DNA of 5,984 nt from Sulfurospirillum sp. UBA1314 (lineage in GTDB: Bacteria; Campylobacterota; Campylobacteria; Campylobacterales; Sulfurospirillaceae), in the NCBI GenBank assembly GCA_002307095.1, contig DBTO01000187.1, positions 23,317 through 29,300 of the forward strand. Direction: 5' to 3'. The translations under genes and the position numbers were made by a program. Each line of letters begins with the position of its first letter. The stretch's first letter is position 1. Below are positions 1-5,700 of this stretch, in pieces. The notes beneath the pieces were generated by a model that ran no database searches, had not been told where the DNA came from, and saw only the letters and a program-made list of their open reading frames with translations.

Positions 1-59
1 AATCCACACCCCAAGTCAACAAACGATGTAAAAAAGACTAATGACCATTCGCTACCCAT
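1..59 (-). CDS. DmsC-type membrane anchor subunit, N-terminal fragment (runs off left edge)
   Basis: Only the first 19 codons are visible, reading MGSEWSLVFFTSFVDLGCG. The E-W-S-L-V-F-F-T opening closely resembles the start of DmsC-family anchors, where a conserved tryptophan precedes the first transmembrane helix. The start ATG (57-59) overlaps the stop of the FeS-subunit gene by 8 nt, which suggests translational coupling. A GGGAG ribosome binding site lies about 9 nt upstream, inside the end of that gene (around 67-73). In the known family this protein has several membrane helices, docks the FeS subunit at the periplasmic face and exchanges electrons with the quinone pool. Position as third gene after a catalytic and a four-cluster subunit fits the DmsABC order. 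An NrfD-type anchor is the alternative, but those are usually larger and start differently. The call rests on a short stretch plus context. Confidence 0.72.
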   Translation of the reverse strand, partial: MGSEWSLVFFTSFVDLGCG

Positions 60-690
60 GTTGTTTATCTCCCTTTCGTCCAGATTGATTACTATTTCTC
101 CATGTCTCTTTGGGTGGAGTCGCTTGCCATGCAGCTGTCTTGCGATGCAAGATATATTTTACAGAAGGGTGATTACCACTATCGGGTAAGGTATGAATAT
201 TATCACTACCCGCTTCTCTTAATACTTTTGAAAGATCACTGTTTGGGTCATCAATATCTCCAAATGTCCTTGCTTTAGAACAACAGACTTTCACACAGGC
301 AGGTTTTTCGCCAACCGCTTGAAGATGTCCACACAGTGTGCACTTTTCAACAACTTTTTGAGCTTCGTTGAAAGAACGCGCACCGTAAGGGCATGCCATC
401 ATGCAGTACTTACAACCAATACAAATCTCTTTGTTCACAAGAACTGTGCCATCAGCCGCTTTATACGCGGCACCCGTTGGACAGACCCCCACACATGGGG
501 CATCGTAGCATTGTTGACAAATGGTTGGCAGAAAATACTGTTCAATATCAGGGAAAGTTCCGGTTGGTCCAATCGTCAACACTTTATTGTAATAAACGCC
601 TAAGGCAACGTCATTCTCCATCTTACATGCAATTTCGCACGAGTAACAGCCAATGCAGCGGTCTAGGTCAATAACCATTGTATTTTTCAT
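52..690 (-). CDS. DmsB-type four-[4Fe-4S] electron transfer subunit of a molybdopterin oxidoreductase
   Basis: This 212-aa ferredoxin-like protein should carry electrons between a membrane anchor and the molybdopterin catalytic subunit. Four cysteine groups are visible: C12-C15-C18-C22; C58-C61-C66-C70 (CxxCxxxxCxxxC); C90-C93-C96-C100; and C117-C120-C132-C136. This is the standard set for four [4Fe-4S] clusters in the DmsB/PsrB/NrfC family, and the length is typical. There is no signal peptide, which fits export as a complex with the Tat-bearing catalytic subunit. The start ATG (688-690) is preceded by AAAGGA about 8 nt away; M5 is a less likely alternative. The gene begins 21 nt after the catalytic gene ends and overlaps the anchor gene by 8 nt. 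The C-terminal 50 residues are polar and lysine-rich, as in DmsB-like subunits. Family assignment is firm; the redox partner is inferred from the operon. Confidence 0.93.
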   Translation of the reverse strand: MKNTMVIDLDRCIGCYSCEIACKMENDVALGVYYNKVLTIGPTGTFPDIEQYFLPTICQQCYDAPCVGVCPTGAAYKAADGTVLVNKEICIGCKYCMMACPYGARSFNEAQKVVEKCTLCGHLQAVGEKPACVKVCCSKARTFGDIDDPNSDLSKVLREAGSDNIHTLPDSGNHPSVKYILHRKTAAWQATPPKETWRNSNQSGRKGDKQHG

Positions 691-711
691 ATGTAAATTC
701 CTTTGTTAAAG

Positions 712-3411
712 TTACAGAACCACAGTTTTGGTTGAGTCAGTTGGCTCAGGAAGCCACGGTTTGAAATCTTCCGGTTTTTGCCAAATACCTTTTGGTGCGC
801 TATCCGCTTTAGAAATCTTGACTTGATAACCACGCAACGTATACGTTCCAAACATGTCATTGTAAGGACCTGTGTATTTGGAGAGCACATTCACATTCAT
901 CTCTTTCCAGCCTTTTGTAGGGCTATCCAGGGTTTCAGGATTCCAAAAACGCTCCATGTAAACCGTATTAGGAGGAATACCCTCTGTGACACGTGCTTTG
1001 GCTTGGATCTTTCCACGAAGCGATTCAACCCACACCCAATCACCTTGTGCTACTCCATATTTTTTAGCAGCAATAGGGTTTACCCAAATCTCAGCTACGG
1101 GGAAAATTTCACGAATAAAAGGGCTATTGCGCAATGTTCCATGATGAAATATAGGTAAACGACCATTGGTCATCACCAGTGGGTACTCTTTTCCTGTTTC
1201 AGATTTTGGATTTTCAGGTGGCTCCATATAGTAAGGAAGCGGATCATAATCTTTGGAAGATGGTGGAAGATCATACGTTGTCCAAGGACGACCGGTGCGA
1301 CCCAGTGTTATAAAGCTCTCACCATACACTTCACATTTTTTAGATGGTGTTCCAAAACCCTTTGGTTTCCCTGTTTTTGGATCAATCTCTTTATAAATGT
1401 AATAGCGTCTCCACTCATTATAAGGAACATAATCAAAAGGCACTTTGGCTTTATACTCAGCCCATGTCATACCAAAGTATTTACTCCAACCATCTAACTG
1501 CTCTTCATAGGTGTTATAGTAAGGAAGCTCAGGCGCTGTCTCCTTAGGATCAAAGGCTCGCTTGCATGCTTCATGTCCAAGCTCAGCACATTTTTTTGCC
1601 AATCTTGCCCAAAAAAAACTCTCATTACAAGTTTCCCAAAGATGTGTAACGGCTTGTCTCGCAAACATACGATTGTGGGAACTAACAATAAAATCAGACT
1701 CTAACCATTCATTCATAGGAAGAAGATAATCCGCATAAGCTGAAAATGAAGTAGGATACATAAAGGCATGAACCACTAAATCTAACTGTTTTAACCCTTC
1801 AATCCATTTAGCAGCGTCCGCAACCACCGCAAGTTTATTGCCAGAACGTTCAATCCACGCATGAATTCCATATGGTTTTCGTGTTGTCATTGCTTCTAAT
1901 AAAGGACCAGGTTGGGCAACCCACCATCTCAACATTCCTTTATGTTCGATACCCCCCAAACGTTTGCGTAACTGCTCTTCAGGAAGGAATTTTTTCAACA
2001 TCGTGGTACGAAGATCGCCGATGCCACCTCCAGCGTAACGTTGTAACACCGTACCTGGTTTTTCAACATTTCCCATAAGCATATCAAGAGCAGCTGTACA
2101 CATAGGTGCTTGAGCTGAATTCACATTATGATCGGTTGCAACCCCCAACGCAATACCTGATGGCGTATTTTTGGCATACATATTGATTGCTTTTTCAATC
2201 TTGTGCGCTTCTAAGCCACACTCCTCCGCTGCTTTTGCAATGGTAAACGGCTCTACGCGCTCTTTGAGAAGGCTAAAACCTGTTTTACATGTAAGACCTT
2301 CAACACTAAAAGTACCTTCTAACGCAGGCTCTAAATTTTCATCCCATGGATACGAAATGGACTTAGCTGCATTGGTTTTTTTATCCCAAATAATGAAGGT
2401 ATCCGCACGTCCACCAGCGATAAGATCACTCTCGCGAAGTAACATTTTTGTTTTGGTATTGACAAGGTAAGGAAGATTCGTCCATTTCATGACAAAATCA
2501 AGATCATACAAATTTTTTTCAATAATATACTTGATCCATGCCATCATCAACGCAACATCCGTCCCAGGACGAATTGGCAACCAGATATCTGCCTTAGCAG
2601 CATCCGGGGTAAAACGTGGATCGACAACAATGGTTTGAACACCACGCGCACGAAGTTCCACTAAAGCACGCCCTGCTTGAGAAGGTCCACTATACGATGG
2701 ATCTGTTCCCCATAGTACAAACGTTTTCATCTTAATGTCATCGTAAAAATAGGCTTCTATACAGTTAGAATCTCCTAAACTCGTATTTCCAGCAGGTCCT
2801 CCACCGTACATCATTTGATACACCATTTGACGAGGCATATAACATTGTGAAGCCCCTGGTTCAAACCAATTGGGTGTACCAAAAACATCGCAAAAACGAC
2901 AGCAACTGAGGAAGTTTGGATTTCCACCACCTCCCGTACTTCCCATGACTGCTTCTGCTCCATATTTTTCACGGATTTCCATCAATTTTTTAGCAATATC
3001 ATCCAATGCTTCATCCCAAGAAACACGCATCCATTTATTTTCACCTCGCGCACCTACTCGTTTCATTGGATATTTATTGCGTTGAGGATGATACAGTGCA
3101 TTAATTCCAGATAAGCCTTTAGCACATAAAGCACCTTCACTTCTCTCAAATTCTGGATTTCCTTCAAGTTTGATAACACGACCATCTCTCACATGTGCTA
3201 AAACACCACAATCGGCAGTACAGCTACGACAGTTCGTCTTAATAATTTTTGTTCCGGAACGTTCTTTGGCAATTGCAGTTTCACTGGCCGCATTCGCCCG
3301 TGGAACAAGTCCGCCTGAGAACGAACTGCTCAGTGCTCCAAATGCACCTATAACAGCAGTTGTCTTGAGAAAATCTCTTCTCCCGAGCGCTGGTTGTTCT
3401 ATTTTTTCCAT
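712..3411 (-). CDS. Tat-exported molybdopterin bis-MGD oxidoreductase catalytic subunit (DMSO reductase superfamily, substrate unknown)
   Basis: The 899-aa protein has a twin-arginine signal (RRDFLK, residues 11-16), a hydrophobic stretch, and an A-N-A cleavage site near residue 41, so it acts in the periplasm. A [4Fe-4S] motif C61-x2-C64-x3-C68 with C96 follows, then CAKG, where K98 is the usual electron-relay lysine. Molybdopterin-binding segments include VLWGTDPSYSGPSQAGR (232-248), VVDPRFTPDAAKADIWLPIRPGTD (262-285), and a C-terminal dinucleotide-binding domain from about 744 (LVMTNGR) to 870. By hand alignment, Cys190 (GASQCYMPR) occupies the metal-ligand position. True DMSO reductases use Ser there; Cys fits the polysulfide/thiosulfate, tetrathionate and arsenate groups and various orphan enzymes. 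The ribosome binding site AAGGAG lies about 6 nt before the ATG. It is followed 21 nt downstream by its FeS subunit. The anchor makes a soluble hydratase or transhydroxylase role less likely. Substrate remains unassigned. Confidence 0.93.
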   Translation of the reverse strand: MEKIEQPALGRRDFLKTTAVIGAFGALSSSFSGGLVPRANAASETAIAKERSGTKIIKTNCRSCTADCGVLAHVRDGRVIKLEGNPEFERSEGALCAKGLSGINALYHPQRNKYPMKRVGARGENKWMRVSWDEALDDIAKKLMEIREKYGAEAVMGSTGGGGNPNFLSCCRFCDVFGTPNWFEPGASQCYMPRQMVYQMMYGGGPAGNTSLGDSNCIEAYFYDDIKMKTFVLWGTDPSYSGPSQAGRALVELRARGVQTIVVDPRFTPDAAKADIWLPIRPGTDVALMMAWIKYIIEKNLYDLDFVMKWTNLPYLVNTKTKMLLRESDLIAGGRADTFIIWDKKTNAAKSISYPWDENLEPALEGTFSVEGLTCKTGFSLLKERVEPFTIAKAAEECGLEAHKIEKAINMYAKNTPSGIALGVATDHNVNSAQAPMCTAALDMLMGNVEKPGTVLQRYAGGGIGDLRTTMLKKFLPEEQLRKRLGGIEHKGMLRWWVAQPGPLLEAMTTRKPYGIHAWIERSGNKLAVVADAAKWIEGLKQLDLVVHAFMYPTSFSAYADYLLPMNEWLESDFIVSSHNRMFARQAVTHLWETCNESFFWARLAKKCAELGHEACKRAFDPKETAPELPYYNTYEEQLDGWSKYFGMTWAEYKAKVPFDYVPYNEWRRYYIYKEIDPKTGKPKGFGTPSKKCEVYGESFITLGRTGRPWTTYDLPPSSKDYDPLPYYMEPPENPKSETGKEYPLVMTNGRLPIFHHGTLRNSPFIREIFPVAEIWVNPIAAKKYGVAQGDWVWVESLRGKIQAKARVTEGIPPNTVYMERFWNPETLDSPTKGWKEMNVNVLSKYTGPYNDMFGTYTLRGYQVKISKADSAPKGIWQKPEDFKPWLPEPTDSTKTVVL

Positions 3412-3436
3412 AAATTTCTCCTTATAGGGTCAATCA

Positions 3437-4051
3437 TTAGGAATGAAGATTGGCTGTATGCGTATACAATGATCCATTTTCACTCACTGCATTTATACCC
3501 ATACGCGTCGTTTGCCATCTGTCTCTCCACTCCAAACCGCCGGCATTTTCAAGTGTTTCAATGAAATAGTTTGCATAGATTTTCGGACTTTCAAGAATTG
3601 GATTGCCTCGCAACATCGTCTCAATTTCTGCTCTGCTTTTAGGAAAAACACACGCGCCTAAAATTTGCTTATAGACACTCACATAAGCTGGTTCTTGCAT
3701 GAATAATGTGGCGATCTTATTGCCACTATTTTCCTTGTCAAATACCGCTTTTCCTGCTATCGTCGTACGGAACATACGCTCTTTTTTTTCACTATCCGCC
3801 AAAACCACTTCCTCTATTCCATCGCACTCAATCAACCATGAGAGCAATAGTGAATCAGGCTGCAAAGAAGCCTTCATCTCAGGATAAGAGCACACTTCTT
3901 CTGTTATATCAACCGATGAGTGTGTTTCTTGGCAGAAAGCAAGCATCTTGAAAAGAACGGTTCTATAGGCAGGTTCGGACACTATTCTTTGATGAATTTT
4001 TACCATAGCTTCATCCAAGCTTTGTAACGAGACCTTTTGAGTCATATCCAT
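3437..4051 (-). CDS. Internally duplicated, winged-helix-like protein of unknown function, first gene of the oxidoreductase operon
   Basis: I do not recognise a named family. With the start at 4049-4051 the product is 204 aa. That ATG has AAAGGA (4058-4063) about 6 nt upstream. An in-frame ATG at 4118-4120 would add 23 residues but lacks a good ribosome binding site. Two related units are visible: residues 26-104 and 120-189. Both begin EPAY followed by a hydrophobic helix ending near a cysteine (C40, C134). Both then have a second helix, a third helix (SWLIECDGIEEV; NYFIETLENAGGLEW), and a TT-x-x-G-x-x-AV segment that would form the wing. This pattern suggests tandem winged-helix-like domains, usable for DNA binding or protein contact. 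The stop lies 25 nt before the catalytic gene, so a role as regulator or maturation/assembly factor of that enzyme is plausible. It does not look like an all-helical TorD/DmsD chaperone, though that is the job usually found at this position. Confidence 0.85.
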   Translation of the reverse strand: MDMTQKVSLQSLDEAMVKIHQRIVSEPAYRTVLFKMLAFCQETHSSVDITEEVCSYPEMKASLQPDSLLLSWLIECDGIEEVVLADSEKKERMFRTTIAGKAVFDKENSGNKIATLFMQEPAYVSVYKQILGACVFPKSRAEIETMLRGNPILESPKIYANYFIETLENAGGLEWRDRWQTTRMGINAVSENGSLYTHTANLHS

Positions 4052-4132
4052 TTTCAATCCTTTACCTATCAAATCTAAATTCACCCTCTTAACACATTTA
4101 CCCAAGAATCCTCTGGTCATAAGATTCTTTTA

Positions 4133-4165
4133 TAAACAGATACAATGATGATATGTTTCTGTTTA
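4133..4165. promoter_or_regulatory. 33-bp inverted repeat in the operon leader: possible operator or RNA hairpin
   Basis: The left arm TAAACAGATAC (4133-4143) and the right arm GTTTCTGTTTA (4155-4165) are reverse complements at 10 of 11 positions, around an 11-nt centre (4144-4154). The repeat lies about 16 to 48 nt downstream of the predicted transcription start and upstream of the first gene. A dimeric repressor site is one reading. A stem-loop in the leader is the other. No known regulator consensus was recognised. Confidence 0.45.
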
Positions 4166-4187
4166 GATTTATCGATTCATCTGTGTC

Positions 4188-4217
4188 ATTATATGCTTCA
4201 TTGCCACCTTTTGTCAA
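4188..4217 (-). promoter_or_regulatory. Near-consensus sigma-70 promoter of the oxidoreductase operon
   Basis: On the minus strand a perfect -35 hexamer TTGACA (4217-4212) and a perfect -10 hexamer TATAAT (4193-4188) are separated by 18 nt. Transcription would start near 4181, giving a leader of about 130 nt before the chosen start codon. Promoters in Campylobacterota often lack a recognisable -35 box, so both hexamers matching exactly is notable. The placement directly upstream of the first gene, pointing into it, supports the call. Confidence 0.78.
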
Positions 4218-4373
4218 GACATATTTTATTTATTTAATATTCTTTAAATATATTCCATGCTTTGCTATATCAATTTTTATATAAAAATAAATTACTTATT
4301 TTGTTCAATAATTCTCTAAAGTATTTATAATTAAAAATTAATCATAAATTTTTAGTAATTTTCAAAAATTTAG

Positions 4374-4382
4374 TGCTACAAT
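4374..4382 (+). promoter_or_regulatory. Possible plus-strand extended -10 promoter
   Basis: TGCTACAAT combines an extended TG with a -10-like TACAAT hexamer (4377-4382). It is preceded by T- and A-rich tracts of the sort that replace the -35 box in Campylobacterota promoters. Transcription would start near 4389 and run toward the transposase remnant at 4580. No -35 hexamer is evident, and in sequence this AT-rich a chance match is quite possible. Confidence 0.35.
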
Positions 4383-4482
4383 TACCGTAATATATAATTT
4401 TATATAAACATTTTTTCATTTTATTTTCTTATTCGCATTGATTGAATACTAGTGAGGTATTTAAAATTATTGAAAATTTGGT

Positions 4483-4508
4483 AAGATTGTTCCAGTGATC
4501 TTGTTTTT
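4483..4508 (+). terminator. Weak terminator-like hairpin followed by a T run
   Basis: AAGAT (4483-4487) pairs with ATCTT (4498-4502), and the stem can be extended by two G-U wobbles. GTTTTT follows at 4503-4508. The stem is short and A/T-heavy, so it would be a weak intrinsic terminator. It lies about 120 nt downstream of the possible plus-strand promoter. Confidence 0.25.
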
Positions 4509-4516
4509 AAAGTATT

Positions 4517-4526
4517 TTACATGTAA
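4517..4526. repeat. TTACATGTAA palindrome, left copy flanking the IS3 remnant
   Basis: This 10-bp perfect palindrome recurs at 5241-5250, just past the stop of the transposase remnant; an extra T extends the shared run to 11 bp (4516-4526 and 5240-5250). Because the sequence is palindromic, the copies are both direct and inverted repeats. They could mark element ends or a target duplication, although IS3 elements usually duplicate only 3 to 5 bp. Confidence 0.5.
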
Positions 4527-4540
4527 TGTTTTTTCATTAC
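4523..4540. repeat. Perfect 6-bp inverted repeat GTAATG-T6-CATTAC
   Basis: GTAATG (4523-4528) and CATTAC (4535-4540) flank six T residues, and the stem can be extended by a G-U and an A-U pair. It overlaps the TTACATGTAA repeat and lies just upstream of the transposase remnant. It may be part of the element's left end or a small hairpin limiting read-through into the transposase frame. Confidence 0.4.
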
Positions 4541-4548
4541 GTTTTTGA

Positions 4549-4560
4549 CACTTTAAAGTG
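4549..4560. repeat. 12-bp perfect palindrome CACTTTAAAGTG upstream of the transposase remnant
   Basis: The palindrome starts within TTGACACTTT (from 4545) and ends 19 nt before the start codon at 4580. In IS3 elements the left terminal repeat and promoter lie here, and OrfA binds this end. It is therefore a candidate end or OrfA site. The matching right terminus was not found. Confidence 0.4.
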
Positions 4561-4579
4561 GAATGTAGAAGGAGTTATT

Positions 4580-5239
4580 ATGAATAGAAAACGTTCATCT
4601 TTTACAACTGAGTTTAAAACGAACGTTGTGCTCGAAGCGCTTCAAGGGGAAGTAACCATTTCACAATTAGCCACTAAATATGCTATTACATCTAAAAATA
4701 TTCTTAATTGGAAACAGCTTTTTTTAGACAATGCTGCTCTGGCTTTTGAAGCTACTGACTCAACGAAATCTTCCAAAGCCGAACTTACCAAACTCAAAAA
4801 AGAGAATGAAAAACTAAACGCCAAACTCAGTAATCTAACTTCTGAAAGAGATGCTGCTATCACGAAACTTCAAGGACTCGATGTTGCTGTAAAAAAGAAG
4901 CTCATTGATACACAATACAGCAAGCTCTCGATTGCTAGGCAATGTGAAATTATCAACTTGAATCGAACTTCTCTTTATTATGCCCCCAAACAAACCGATG
5001 ATAAAGACGCAAAAATCATCAATCGAATTCAAGAAATTCATACGACCATCTCCTCTACTTACGGTTACCGGATGATGCATCAGCAACTGATTAAAGAGGG
5101 GTATCGTATTGGTGTCAATAAAGTACATAAACTTATGAAGATGCTGGAGTTGCAAGCAAAACAAAAACACGATGATCAAAATAAGATTCATCCCTATCTC
5201 TTACATGATCTTTCCCTCGCAAAACCAACTAAATTATAG
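4580..5239 (+). pseudogene. Truncated IS3-family transposase (OrfA fused to start of OrfB, no DDE domain)
   Basis: The start at 4580 has AGAAGGAG 5-6 nt upstream; an upstream in-frame ATG at 4526 has no such site. The product is 219 aa. Residues about 5-55 form the OrfA helix-turn-helix (FTTEFKTNVVLEAL, ATKY, ILNWKQLFL), and 65-100 a coiled coil rich in K and E. OrfB sequence follows, with LSIARQCEIINLNRTSLYY and the HTH_21-like region YGYRMMHQQLIKEGYRIGVN. It continues to KIHPYLLHDLSLAKP, then stops after T-K-L where the family continues with the NQVW-type entry to the integrase core. All DDE residues are therefore missing and it cannot transpose alone. An AAAAAAG heptamer (4891-4897) sits at the OrfA/OrfB boundary in the phase used for -1 frameshifting. 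Here, however, OrfB is read in the same frame, and a -1 shift reaches a stop within four codons. No internal stops are present. Confidence 0.85.
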
Positions 5240-5252
5240 TTTACATGTAAAC
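5239..5252. repeat. 14-bp perfect palindrome at the junction of the two transposase remnants
   Basis: GTTTACATGTAAAC is fully self-complementary. It begins at the last base of the plus-strand transposase stop codon and contains the second TTACATGTAA copy. It lies in the 33-bp gap between the two convergent remnants, where both lose their 3' parts. It could be a rearrangement scar, an element end, a protein-binding site or a small bidirectional hairpin; there is no T run to make it a good intrinsic terminator. Confidence 0.55.
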
Positions 5253-5272
5253 ATATATCTATGGATAAATAT

Positions 5273-5674
5273 TTAGCTAATCAATAAATAATCTAAGGCA
5301 ATGACCTCACGCTGTTTTCTAATCTCTAACGTGTGACTTCTCGAATTCATCAACCTTCTGTTGTGCGCGATAGATAAGCTTTGCAACGTGCGACATACCA
5401 AATCTCGCTCTGTCGTAACTTTTTCCGCCATAAATGTTAATTTTTTATTCTCTTTAACATATTTTTTAATCCTTCTTTCTAATGCTTGCATAGATCTTTG
5501 CGTCTCAAATATCTGTGTAGCATTGGCTAAGAATTGTTGTTTCCACATCAAAATATTTTCAACGGTTGTTCTGTACTTAGTCGCAATATCTATGACGCTA
5601 GGTTTTCCGTGTAACACTTCAAGAACAATTTTTGTCTTTAGTTCAGTGCTAAAGGTTATGGGTGATTGATTCAT
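5273..5674 (-). pseudogene. Second, diverged IS3-family transposase remnant (OrfA plus a short piece of OrfB)
   Basis: The 133-aa frame starts at 5672-5674 with a full AAGGAGG ribosome binding site about 6 nt upstream. Its first 56 residues match the plus-strand remnant at roughly half of positions by eye. Shared pieces include KT-x-x-VLE near residue 15, ATKY, NIL-x-WKQ-x-FL and NA-x-x-x-FE, giving the same OrfA helix-turn-helix. A lysine-rich coiled coil follows (about 60-95), then the OrfB start (HTLEIRKQREVIALD). It is cut there and ends in five unrelated residues, YLLIS. It keeps even less of OrfB than its partner and has no catalytic domain. The frame has no internal stop, so the loss is a 3' truncation and not scattered decay. 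It points toward the other remnant. The divergence shows these are two different IS types, not two copies of one recent insertion. Confidence 0.8.
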
Positions 5675-5700
5675 AAATTCCTCCTTTATCCATTTGGAAA
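5273..5700 (-). mobile_element. IS3-family remnant, 3' end missing, in inverse orientation to the first
   Basis: The segment carries the OrfA part of an IS3-type element and its upstream leader. The small inverted repeat TCCA-TT-TGGA (5689-5698) next to the ribosome binding site may belong to the left end. No terminal inverted repeat pair or target duplication is recognised, so both limits are approximate; the right-hand limit could lie further out, toward 5730. Confidence 0.5.

Larger units (their letters stand above)
4218..4516. other. AT-rich intergenic region without a gene
   Basis: No coding region with a ribosome binding site is visible on either strand. The stretch is much richer in A and T than the operon. 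It contains perfect inverted repeats such as AAAAATT/AATTTTT (4333-4353, 7-bp arms) and TATATAA/TTATATA (4391-4406), which may partly reflect base composition. It also contains the possible plus-strand promoter and hairpin listed separately. On the minus strand its left edge is the upstream region of the operon promoter, where an activator could bind, but no known site was recognised. Confidence 0.7.
4517..5250 (+). mobile_element. IS3-family insertion sequence remnant, 3' end missing
   Basis: The segment holds OrfA and the first part of OrfB of an IS3-family element (IS150/IS2-like by protein motifs) and lacks the catalytic part of OrfB. Intact elements are about 1.2 to 1.5 kb; this one spans roughly 0.7 kb. 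The limits given are the two TTACATGTAA copies and are approximate, since no clear pair of terminal inverted repeats is seen. The left end is probably near 4544, and the right end has been lost. Confidence 0.6.

Noticed and set aside
687..890. Minus-strand 67-aa open frame across the end of the catalytic gene
   Set aside because: It is an out-of-frame overlap with the catalytic and FeS genes, with no ribosome binding site or recognisable sequence.
319..3427. Several plus-strand open frames (for example 319-603, 778-1158, 2171-2470, 3170-3427) opposite the operon genes
   Set aside because: They lie wholly or almost wholly antisense to long, well-recognised genes, have no family resemblance or suitable ribosome binding sites, and are what long minus-strand genes produce by chance.
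3437..4051. Assignment of the first operon gene as a TorD/DmsD chaperone
   Set aside because: The position fits, but the sequence shows two repeated winged-helix-like units and none of the patterns I associate with TorD.
4194..4211. TGGCA within the promoter spacer as a sigma-54 -24 element
   Set aside because: The matching TTGC -12 element at the required distance is absent, while the sigma-70 hexamers are perfect.
4642..5191. Minus-strand open frames within the first transposase remnant (4642-4863 and 4835-5191)
   Set aside because: They are antisense to a clear IS3 protein; their low-complexity Ser/Leu/Phe content mirrors the coiled coil on the other strand.
5361..5669. Plus-strand 102-aa open frame opposite the second transposase remnant
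   Set aside because: It mirrors the minus-strand OrfA, which has a full Shine-Dalgarno and clear homology to its partner; the plus-strand frame has neither.
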